From: Lineolata rhizophorae
Taxonomy: Eukaryota > Ascomycota > Dothideomycetes > Lineolatales > Lineolataceae
Length of the DNA: 64,000 bases
Direction of reading: 5' to 3'
Assembly: GCA_010093515.1 (NCBI GenBank)
Contig: MU001671.1
Location: 618,808 to 682,807, forward strand
Under the pieces are notes generated by a model. That model was given only the letters and a program-made list of their open reading frames with translations, searched no databases and had not been told where the DNA came from. Positions 1 through 9,654 of this stretch are shown here, piece by piece; the stretch's first letter is position 1; each line of letters starts with the position of its first letter. Position numbers and translations under genes: made by a program.

Positions 1-319
1 TAATTGAGCACCCTTTCATCGCGAATCAGTCTAGTTAGCGCGGCTGAGCGCTCTTCATCAGCGACTTACGACCGCTTCTACCGCTTTCGTGACACCTATA
101 TGTAGTAAAGTTTTTTGCCTGTAGACTACGTAAAATTTCTCTCATATATCATACGAAAATAACCTTATAAAACTTCTTAAAACTTGCTCTTAAAATAGTA
201 AATACTCCTCTCCCTTCTACTACTGTGTCACGAAAGCGGTAGAAGTGGTCGTAAGTCGCTGATGAAGAGCGCTCAGCCGCGCTAACTAGACTGATTTGCG
301 ATGAAAGGGTGCTCAATTA
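1..319. mobile_element. MITE with 95-bp terminal inverted repeats and TA target duplication
   Basis: Bases 1-95 and 225-319 are inverted copies of each other that differ at only two places (positions 23 and 74 of the left arm, each G there and A in the matching right arm). The core between them (96-224) is AT-rich and has no open frame of useful length. Read as an element from 3 to 317, it is flanked by TA on both sides, as expected for Tc1/mariner-pogo (Fot1-like) transposition. No transposase is present, so it would be a non-autonomous element moved in trans. The superfamily is inferred only from the TA duplication. The element begins at the first base of the window, so a longer arm outside cannot be excluded. 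Confidence 0.8.
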
Positions 320-950
320 ACAAGACGTTGCGTGAAGAACTATCTACAAGTCGGCGTGTGTGCGAAGAAAAGGTGGGCGACAGTCGCCTAGGCGGCTGTC
401 GCCATGTCAACCAGTTATGCACACAACAGTATGGTGGATGCGCAGTGTCACTCTGTGACATACCGCTAATATAGCTAACTACTAGGCCATTGCTATTTAT
501 AACCCTAGATTCCATAGGAACTAGGAAGGAATTCCCTTCGTATGCGTAGCAGGCTAGTAGATAGCTTAATTTATATATTCCCTCTAATCTAAAGCTGTTC
601 TTACTCTCCCTAGACAAGATATAGTTTACATATAAAATGTTATTACTAGTAAATCGGGGTATTGATAAGTATTAATTAGCTAATCAATAGTATTGGTATC
701 TATTGGTTCAACTATCGGTCGGCTATCTATCGGTTTATGTAATACTATTGGTATCGTTGCCAACCCTGGGCTAGACCTGCCTCGGGGGCAAATTCTAACG
801 CTCTATCCGAATGGAACCTCCAGCGCTAAAACCTATTCACCCGTAATTTCTGTTCTTACTTTTGGAGGATTCGATGTCGCATTGTATGCATAGCTTTTTG
901 CCTTGCGTTTTCCTTTGATTCCGAGTATCTTCGCCATTTTTATCTTTTAC
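320..950. other. AT-rich intergenic stretch
   Basis: No supportable gene is seen between the MITE and the SET-domain gene. Around 680-760 a short motif containing ATTGGTATC recurs. The open frames here are short and show no family features. Confidence 0.5.
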
Positions 951-1647
951 ATGGACCCAAGGCTACATGACGACTGCATCACTCTCATCCGATCTCCGGA
1001 TCTTGTCCTCATCTCAAACACGCCGAAAGGTAACAGCTATTTGTTGTTACCGCCTAGTGTGATACTCATGTTAGACTAAAGGTCGAGGCGTCTTCGCCGC
1101 GCGCGATATTCCCGGAAGTACAGTTCTTGACGTGTGCCCTGTGCTCGTGCTCAGCGCCGAAGAAAACGAAGACCATATCAAGAAAACTTCCTTGTACCAT
1201 TATACATAGTAGGTGATATGCCGAGGCAATAAGTACCTCCCTAGATCTAATACCAATCGAAACATGAAAGGCTTGTATGAATGCTGCTTCCAATTGACTC
1301 TAACTTCTCCCAGCAACTGGCCCTTGCCAGTAACCGACTGCAATAACAGAAATACAATCACTATCGAGACACGGCAAGCGGTTATATTTGGTCTCGGTAG
1401 TCTCTTTAACCACTCATCGCGTCACCAAAATGTTGGTTGGCAACGTGATCTTGACCAATTACTCATCACGTATCGCACGTTACGAGATATCAAAGCTGGA
1501 GAGGAACTGTGCATATCGTACGGCGATCGACTGACGTTCGACGACGTAGGCACTGCCAGTGGTGATGATGATAGCTCAGGTGCATCTGATAGGTCTGCTG
1601 ACGGGAACGGGTTGGATAACTTGGCAAGAATACAGCCTGATCTATGA
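951..1647 (+). CDS. SET-domain protein (three exons)
   Basis: Exons read as 951-1029, 1082-1208 and 1314-1647 give about 179 residues with consistent phases. The first join makes TPKGRGVFAARDI, the usual start of a SET domain. The second uses a GTAGGT donor and gives HYTYNWP. Exon 3 carries GLGSLFNHS and, further on, AGEELCISYG, which match the SET-N substrate/cofactor core (NHS) and the SET-C tyrosine motif. The last 40 residues or so are an acidic, serine-rich tail. The family transfers methyl groups from S-adenosylmethionine to protein lysines; the substrate of this compact, single-domain type is not known to me. There are no pre-SET or post-SET cysteine clusters, which argues against a classical histone H3 methyltransferase. 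Its 3' end faces the tRNA methyltransferase gene. Confidence 0.8.
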
Positions 1648-2128
1648 CTATTCTTTGCCCAGATCAAGGCGACGGTGTAATTACAAACTAGAAAACTGGG
1701 GTGGGTGAATTGAGTAGACAATAAGCACTTGAATAGTAAGTGAGGTATTGGGATTCATATACTTTATTAAAGCAAGCACCTCTTATAGTCATGAAATTAG
1801 GAAAACGTACAAGGATTGATTAAGATTATGAAAAGTTATCAGGCTTCCACAATTATGTCCTAGGTACAAGTACGTGAACGTATGAAGGTGTATCGCATTC
1901 TAGCTTGCCGTCGTATGTTGAGAACATATTCTGCTACTTTTTAAGTCTTCCTAGTCTATAATACATACTACATATACAATATATACGGCTTCACATTATC
2001 CCACACATTCAAACAAATATCTAGCACAGACGACTACAGTGAGAACAACCTCATCTAAACCAGTCACCAAGAGTGGAGCCAGCTGAAGACAAACCTTCTT
2101 TCTTGTTCCCCCTTCATCTGCATCGATT
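1648..2128. other. Convergent 3' intergenic region
   Basis: This AT-rich spacer lies between the stop codons of two convergent genes. It probably holds both 3' untranslated regions; nothing else is seen. Confidence 0.5.
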
Positions 2129-3600
2129 TCAAGAGGACCTCGGATCTGCCATCTTTTTCCATATGCCTAAAAACCCACCTACAACAATTCTATCCCCTAC
2201 TTTCGGCTTACACACCAGCTTCCAACCCTCGTCCTTCGCATCGTACTCCACCTGCCCCAACTGTTCTCCAACTCCCTTGCCCGCACTCTCCACACCACTC
2301 TCGCTCCCACCTTCACCTTCTGCCGCCACCGCCTTCGCCCCCGTGTCCCTTGCTGCAACCCTCGGCTTCACAGCCCTAACATCCCACTGCCGCAGCGACC
2401 CACTCGCCCCCAACTCCAAAACCTGCTCCAACAACAACGGCAACCTCTCCTTCCTCACCGTCTCTACGCAGTCCGCGATCTGCGTGACGCTCGGATTGAA
2501 GACTGCCAGGCAGCCGTCGATGCGGAGAGCGCGGCTCACGGTCTCGAGCCGGTCCCGCGCGTCCGGCATGTCGAGGAAGGCATGCGACAGGAAGGCCGTG
2601 CTCGAGGCGCGTCGCTGCATCTCCGCCTCGATCCAGGTGGCTGCGTCGCCGACATGGAAGTCGACGTTGCCTAAGTACATGCCGCCACGGAAGCCGCGCA
2701 CGACTTTCTCGGCGTGGCGTGAGTGCTTGGGCACGACATCGATGGTGTGGATGACGGCGCGGCGGGTGCGCTTCCAGTGGGTATACGCTTCGGCGGCTGC
2801 GTCGGCTTCGGCAGATGGCTGCGCGGATGAGGACGCCTCGTCTGGGGATTTCTCGGAGGCCGAAGAGTATGTCGACATCGAATCAGCTGGGTTCTGGCTA
2901 GTCGATGGATTGGATCGCACAGCATGGGGCGGTGGAACTGTGTTGGCGGCGTGGATGGCGCGCGAAAGGTGGAGGGTTAGGGAGCCATTGCCGGTTCCCG
3001 CTTCCAGGATTTCGAGGGGTCCCTCATCCTCCAGGACTTCGCCGGATGGCGGGCTAACGTGGATATCTAACAGCGAGACTATCAAGTTGGCGTCTGAAGG
3101 GTAAATCTGTCCCTGGAGTGTTAACCATCTGGTGTTATCCCCTCATCTGCCTCGTCTCAATCGCAAGTTGTACGAACAGGTGTGACCACGCGCGGCGAGC
3201 GCAGGACATACTCGGCAAGCGTGGGCTCGAAGAGGCGGTACCGCCGGCCGGTGCTGGTGGAGATGACATCGCGGGGCCGCGCGCCGATGATGTCCTCAAA
3301 AGAGACCTTGCCGCGGTGCGTCGACATGGTAGGGCGGCCGCCGAGCCGGAGCAGGAAGCCCTCGTGCGTCGCGTCATTGACTTCTTTGATGAGCACATAA
3401 TCGCCGACTACTCAGGACAATTGGTGAGCTTGAAAGCTGATAATTGGAGAGCAGATGTACGCTGGATTGTTACCTTGAAATCTTTTGCTACCGGATCCAA
3501 GTTGACGGTAGCATTGGCAACAAACGTGCAATGCGGGCCTGAAGCTTCGTCGTGGAGCCGAGCCCCATAGTCGCTTTGAACCAACGCGGAAAAATTCCAT
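2129..3600 (-). CDS. TRM61-type tRNA (adenine-58-N1) methyltransferase, probably mitochondrial (three exons)
   Basis: Minus-strand exons 3600-3474, 3407-3178 and 3106-2129 keep phase and give about 444 residues. The N-terminus (about 1-42) is rich in Arg and Ser and low in acidic residues, like a mitochondrial presequence. Residues from about 43 (VGDYVLIKEVND) form the small beta-rich N-terminal domain, followed by RLFEPTLAEYVL and VVTPIYPSD. The SAM-binding loop is EAGTGNGSLTLHLSRAIHA at about 153-171. Later come an HTIDVVPKH acidic strand and a FLDMPD motif, as in TRM61/TrmI enzymes. The enzyme is expected to make m1A in tRNA. The cytosolic TRM61 of fungi has a different loop (GTGSGS type), so I take this as the organellar or divergent paralog; that is inference. 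It is divergent from the dcr2-like gene. Confidence 0.82.
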
Positions 3601-4194
3601 GGTCTCTGACACCGCTAGCTTCTCAGAAGAATAGCTGGAAATCGCCGAAACCTGTGCGTCAATACGCAATGCCCAGCCATTTAGGTAAGCCACAGCAGAG
3701 CCGCATCATACAACATGGCAGGATCCGGCTGGAGGATGAGAAAGCGCCGGCAGAACAGCCCAAATGGGATAAAACGCGGATCTGAGAACGGCAACGCGCG
3801 ACACGGCGCCACTGCCGGAATCTAGCGTAGGCACGCGAGACTCGACCCCCCCAAGGGGGAAGCAAGGCACTGATTGGCCGGGGCAATATTCGCAGGCGGT
3901 GACCGGGCCTTTCTACGCATTGCAGACGAACACCATGGCTTAAGCGTGCTTTCATCCGGCCCCGACTCCCTTCATCCACCGTTCGACAACTTTTGGTGGC
4001 CGGTGGATCCTCCTTGTCGCGGCCGCTTCATCACTATGGGCTTAGAGCCATGAGCATTCTTCTTGAACTGTCCGCCTTGATCAAGTCCCTGCCATACCTG
4101 CCTAGAGCCTGGCCGTGCGAATGCACCGCCACAGTGTAAACTGCAACAACCGTGCTTGCGATCTCTTAACGACCTAAACGCACCCCTGCCCACC
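3601..4194. promoter_or_regulatory. Divergent promoter region of the tRNA methyltransferase and dcr2-like genes
   Basis: These 594 bases separate two start codons that point away from each other, so both 5' regions must lie here. Open frames within it on either strand show no family features. I see no defined operator. Confidence 0.5.
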
Positions 4195-5948
4195 ATGACG
4201 CGGAGGATCGTACGTATCATCTCCGCGGGCCCTCGATGCAACTAGTTGCGCGCGTCGAATGCTAATCTCGATCCTCCTTAGGTGCGGACAATTATCCAGC
4301 TGGGCCTCTTCGGCTTCTGCTCCTTCCTCTTTCTTTACATGCTCGACAACCAATACGGCGTCCTGCCCACGTCGATACACAGCCACTTACCTGCGCACCA
4401 CCCGGGTCTCATCATTGCCGACGTCCACTTGCAGTACTGCAACCTACTTAACCCGCTAACGAGCTGCAAGCTCGACCCAAGCAAATGGCACCGCATCGAG
4501 AAGGACCTGTATCTGAATTCGGGCCTCGTCCAAAAGGCCTACCTACACATCAAGCGAAAGAAGGAGGAAGAACTGACGGCGGAGGACAAAGTGGTGCTAG
4601 ACGTCAAGATTGGCCGCCTCGACCCTGCCATGGGCGAGAAGGGCGAAGACAACGAAAAGTGGGAGAGTCGCGGCTCGGGGATATGGCTTAAGCGCTCCGC
4701 CAAACGCCACGACTCCGACTCCAACAACGTCATCACTGCTATCGACATCCTATTTGGCGCAGATGCTGTCGAACCGAGGCCTGGGTGGGAGATCAAAGAC
4801 ACGCCCCTGCTGCTCAGCTCCGACGGCGTGCCCGAGGCCCGCATCAGCGTGCGGAGGGGAAGCCCGAAGAAAGTCGAGAAACCAATACCAAGAATTCGGA
4901 AGGACGGCAAATTCAAGATCATGCAGGTGGCAGACTTGCACCTGAGCACCGGTCTAGGTGCCTGTCGGGATCCGGAGCCGAAGGAACACAATGGGGGGAA
5001 ATGCGACGCTGATCCGCGAACGTTGGAATTTGTAGAACGACTTTTGGATGACGAGAAGCCGGACCTAGTTGTTCTTACAGGAGATCAGGTAAATGGGGAC
5101 ACGGCGAAGGATGCGCAAACCGTAAGATCTGGCGATCATCTAACTTCAGGCCTTGGTGCTAATGGATCCAGGCTATTTATAAATACGCTCATGTCTTCAT
5201 TGAACGAAACATACCTTATGCCGGTATATTTGGCAACCACGATGACGAAGGATCTCTGTCACGACAGGGCCAAATGGCCCTTATCGAATCCCTGCCTTAT
5301 TCGCTCTCCGAAGCTGGTCCGAACACCATCGAAGGTGTGGGCAACTACTACGTCGAAGTGCTCGCACACGGAACCTCGGCGCACTCTGCCCTGACGCTAT
5401 ACCTGCTCGACACGCACGCCTACTCGCCCAATGAGGCGCAATTCAAGGGCTACGACTGGCTCAAACCTGACCAGATCGAGTGGTTCCAAAACACGGTACG
5501 GGAACTCAGGACGGTGCACAAGCACTACACCAAGATCCACCTAGACATGGCCTTCATCCACATCCCGCTGCCCGAGTACACAGAGCCCGCCGAGATCTTC
5601 GGGAACCGCAAGGAAGGCGTCACGGCGCCGGGGTTCAACACGCACTTCAAGGACGCACTCGTAGAAGCCAGCGTCCCCATCGTTACCTGCGGCCATGACC
5701 ACGTCAACGATTATTGCGCGCTGGCCAAGACGGACGAGGGACAGCCTGAACTGTGGATGTGCTATGGTGGAGGCGCCGGCTTCGGCGGCTATGGCGGATA
5801 CAACGGGTATGTTCGCCGCATTCGCCTCTTCGAGATCGACACCAATGAGGCGCGCATCCGGACGTGGAAGAGGTTGGAGTATGGGGACACGGAGACTAGG
5901 CTGGACGAGCAGGTCATCGTTGAGGCTGGCAGGCCGTTTGGGGGTTAG
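4195..5948 (+). CDS. dcr2: Dcr2-like calcineurin-type metallophosphoesterase (three exons)
   Basis: Exons 4195-4209, 4282-5121 and 5172-5948 give about 543 residues. The first exon is only 15 bases (MTRRI) and is needed to give the family's usual start. Residues of about 6-22 form one hydrophobic segment, a signal anchor. The metallophosphoesterase motifs appear in order: ADLH (about 222-225), TGDQ (about 271-274), GNHDDE (about 305-310) and GHDH (about 459-462), which supply the two-metal site. The region between 50 and 210 is a family-specific extension. In yeast, Dcr2 is a phosphatase linked to G1 progression and to switching off Ire1 in the unfolded protein response. Length and motif order match that family. 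Intron 2 is only 50 bases. Function by homology, not tested. Confidence 0.85.
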
Positions 5949-6720
5949 CTTATGATGCCGTAAACCCCGATCTGATTTGGTCTGTGTGCGTATGTCCAGC
6001 TACTCGGGTTAGCGCGGTGGAATTTGCTTTTGAGAGAAGATGGGATCAGCGTCGGCGTTTTTGGTGTCGCTTTTTTGGAACGGTCGCACAACTTCCGAGG
6101 CTAGTGGCCTGTATATATCCATGGGAGTTGGAGGGGGCTCTGATTTGCTTCACGCGTGTATTAAGTTTATTTTCACGATCGCGGTGTGTTGGTGCCGGCA
6201 TTTTATAGTCTGGGCCGTTGCAGCTCGTCCCACTACTTCTTGACTGCAGACTACGTACAATATGTCATCTATCGCTACGTCGAGATTGACCTGTAGGGTT
6301 AAGTATCTCTGAGTTGCCTCTCGTTCGGATAAACTACGTATTATGGCTTTCAAAGTACACAATTGTTAAACGAAGCAATGCCGACAGTGGATTTTAAAGT
6401 CGCTAAGGAGCACCAAGGAAGCCATCAGGATTCGCGGGTGACTGAAACCAATTTTCGAAATATGCCACGCAGCCAACTATGAATGATGATGGACACCTAG
6501 AGCAACTCTTAAACGAATCCCTTCCATCTTCTTGGTGAACCAAAAACCCAACGAAATTAGAAAGCAAAGCAAAGGTAAAGATGAATCCGAGGTCCTTCCA
6601 CACTCTCTTAGTAACTGTGTGCTTCCAATGCAGATTTGCTACACTGCTTCTCTTCTATTCGCTAGCAACCCTTGACTCTACTAGTCACTCCGATGTGACA
6701 ATTCATAACTCGCGTATCTG
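5949..6720. other. Intergenic, AT-richer
   Basis: Nothing supportable is seen apart from the probable 3' untranslated region of the phosphatase gene. A 107-codon frame at 6581-6904 on the plus strand overlaps the relic on the minus strand and looks like a shadow. Confidence 0.4.
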
Positions 6721-7400
6721 CTACCATGTGCCGGGCATTTGCGAGAGCGGTCCATTCGCTCCACAATGCGGCGGCCCTAATTCAGTCAGCATTTTATCCC
6801 CTGCAAGACCGATGCCGCTGTTAGGCGTAGCTACTAATTCTAGTTTGCCTAAAACTCCAGTAGACTCAACAGAAGGGTTCTGCATTGATTTATGCTGCTT
6901 GTAATATAAGCGACCAAAGGCTCCAATTTCCATTCAAACAATAGTAAGTCCGCCCACTATGCCGCCGGCAATGACACTAACATTACATTAGAAGCCATTT
7001 TCATCACTTCCAGTGTTAGTCGTCTGATCTGCAGCATGAGACTCTGTTTCAGCTTGCTCAACGATGACGGTCGTAGTAGCAGAAGATACGCACATCCCCG
7101 TAGGTTCATGGCTGTCTGAACTTATGCTTGTCGAAGTGATTCTGTCAGGCTAGACCACTGCTGCATTTGGGGGTTTTGGAGTCCTTACGACTGAAAGATT
7201 AACATATGTAGATCAGTAATAGACTTTCGTGATTTCGCCCACGCCAAAGAGGACCACGCTGGAAAATCGTAGTGGATTTGGTCACCGCAATTACTTTCGT
7301 CTATGTATATCGTATAGCAGCTGCCAGTACTGTCTGAAGTAAGCATACCAAACTTCGAGATCGGTTTCAAATAGATTTGCTACCATAGAGACGTGTAACC
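6721..7400 (-). pseudogene. Relic of a Ser/Thr-rich single-pass membrane glycoprotein
   Basis: Read leftward on the minus strand, one frame gives a stretch rich in Thr and Ser (PTGMCVSSATTTVIVEQAE, about 7110-7050), then SVIAGGIVGGLTIV, a GxxxG-type membrane segment, then a basic YYKQHK stop-transfer and an acidic tail with KLELVATP. This order (S/T-rich stalk, one transmembrane helix, basic flank, short cytosolic tail) is typical of fungal Mid2/WSC-like surface proteins. The frame has stop codons before and within the membrane segment, and the upstream piece (about 7185-7370, with LTSDSTGSCYTIYIDES) lies in another frame. It is therefore most likely a decayed gene. The family is inferred from architecture only. 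Confidence 0.45.
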
Positions 7401-8885
7401 GCCTTCATAGAACACAACCTAGCTAGATGACTAACCTGTTGCAAAGAAAATTACCCAACGAGGTAGCGTACAAGAGAACTAATGGTTCACATCGTATCCA
7501 GCTCCTCGAATAACGAAATTTGTCAACCAGAAGTACCAAGTTGCAGAGGCGTCCTATCCTTAATCACAGCTACCTAACCTACGTCCATATGCATCGTTCC
7601 AAGAATACTCGATCAGGAGCCTAATAAATTATGCGTTTACGCATGCACATCTAAATCGGCGCAACAGTGATTAGCGCGATGGCAGCCTCGTCGACGCGTG
7701 GAGCGCCAATGGTGACATCTTAAGTGGTTAATGGTAATCCCAACAGGCCCGCAGCGCTCGACGCAATTGTTGGAATGATGAAAAACTAGAAGGTTCAATC
7801 TAGTTGAGACTGGGCTAAAAGGACAAAGCAAATTTTTTCTTTATTATACCGAACAGGTAATGCGGTTTTGATTATAAGAACATACCGAGGCTAACAAACT
7901 CCGACCTAAGGCAATTTCACGGTCGTCTTGTTCGACGCAAAGAAGCAGCGATGCTGGGCATCCTGATGTGGCTCACATAATACTACATAAAAAGCCTAGT
8001 ATGTTCTTAGGATAGCGAGCCAAGGGTCTAGCTTGTCTCGGCCATTCACGAGATCAGTTGTCCAGGCCACACGCGGTTCAGAAGATAACGCCAAATGCTC
8101 GCGTAGCTTGATTGAAAGTAGCGCATTAGAGTATCGAAATCAGTTGCTGCTAGCTGCCTTCAGTTCCCGTTTTAGTTAAGATTAAATTTCGTTGATAGCC
8201 TAGGGAGCAATATCTTACTGCTTTCAATAGCTGAAGTGTAGTCTTGGAGTATGGAATACTTTAGCGCTTCGAATGACAAGCGATCTAGACCCTTTTTTAT
8301 AATGCTCAAGAAGTGACATATACATTATATATTACGAAATAAGATGACCTCGAATTCAGACAACTGATAGTTATTGCATTCAAGTGCAAATATTAGTATA
8401 TTCTAAAGTTGCATAGGTGCTATTCTTGTCTCAAACCGGGCTTAGTCTTCTTTGATATATGGAGAAGGCTCCAAAGTTTGCTGCTCGAGTCAAGCTGTTT
8501 TGGAGAACGAGTTAGCAGGCCTGTTCTTTCTTCAGTTGGGGCAATACTGTAATCACGAAGCACCGCGTGCAGAGCTATTATGAATATGAACTAAATGCTC
8601 GCTGAAAGGTCATAGTATGCAAGGTTAACCGGACCTGAGATTTCTCGTAGATATTCCCCACTAAGTAATACACGTGACCTGATAAGTTATCGATAAACAT
8701 ATTTAAAGCTAACTGTTTTTGTGCAGCGGGGCTCTTGGTATCCGGCCTCGGCGCCCCGCGCTTTGCGTTCGAACTGAGAGCAACCCCGCGATCTGCGAAA
8801 ATATTTTTGTCTTCGCTGATTGACGTCCGGCCACCCGTACTGCCTGCCCTGGCCTGGAGGTTACGGAGATCAGAAAGCAATCTAA
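7401..8885. other. AT-rich intergenic stretch
   Basis: No gene is recognisable. Several short frames on both strands lack family features. The final few hundred bases must contain the promoter of the Vfa1 gene. Confidence 0.4.
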
Positions 8886-9654
8886 ATGGCACTGCCGAAC
8901 GTATGGCACCACCGGCGGGTTGCCGAGAACTCAGCCAAGGCGTGCTGGATATGTTACAAGCCATCGTCTAGCGTGCTTATTACACCGGACAACAAAGTGA
9001 GAGACATTTATGTCCCGGGCGCCAAAGGAATTCAACGTTCATGCATGCTCATCATGCCTGTTGCTTAGGACTTCTTCTACGTTTGTCCCGGGCATCTTAA
9101 GGATCGAAATTTCGCTATTCCGGACGCCGATGAAGCGGCGGCTTTTGCGGAGAGAAAGAAGAAGGAGGAAATGGATCGTGAGATCGAGGCAGTGAAGAAA
9201 GAGTACGAGGAAAAGAAACGAAAGAAGAAGGAGAAGAGAAAGGAGAAGGACAAAGAGAAGGGGAAGGTGGAGGATAATAAGAAAGATAAAGCTGCCGAGA
9301 AGGCTAATGAGGAGGAGGATAAAAAGGATGCTGAAGAGCTCGAAGCTAAGGTTGGCTATCTATATCTTTTCTCAACCTTCTGTTTCCTAATTCTGGAGCA
9401 GATCAATTCTATCTCAAAAGGAGAGCAAAAACCCGACGAAGGACCAAGAATATTCTCATTACACAAGTAAGTGGACTTTAGGAGATGCCTTGTTCGACCA
9501 TCACATGTATTACGAATTGACGATGGCCAGAAAATTTTTTCAAATGCGGCTAGACCGAATCAAGAATGCGGAAACAGCCAGAAGAAATAGAGAAAGAATG
9601 AGCAGGCCGGGTGCCTTTCCTTCCGTTCCATCTGGTGATCCATCTGGCCTGTAG
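8886..9654 (+). CDS. vfa1: VPS4-associated protein 1 (Vfa1) homolog (four exons)
   Basis: Exons 8886-8996, 9069-9350, 9402-9466 and 9531-9654 give about 193 residues. The N-terminus carries KACWICYKP and, across the first intron, DFFYVCPGHLKDRNF, so that C-x2-C and C-x2-H form the small zinc-binding module of Vfa1. The middle (about 60-135) is a very long Lys/Glu-rich helix. The C-terminus (KKFFQMRLDRIKNAE, then FPSVPSG) fits the helix by which yeast Vfa1 binds the MIT domain of the Vps4 ATPase. The protein is expected to act at endosomes with ESCRT-III and Vps4. Intron donors are GTGAGA, GTTGGC and GTAAGT; the second is unusual for its third base. The identification rests on motif order over the full length. 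Confidence 0.85.
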
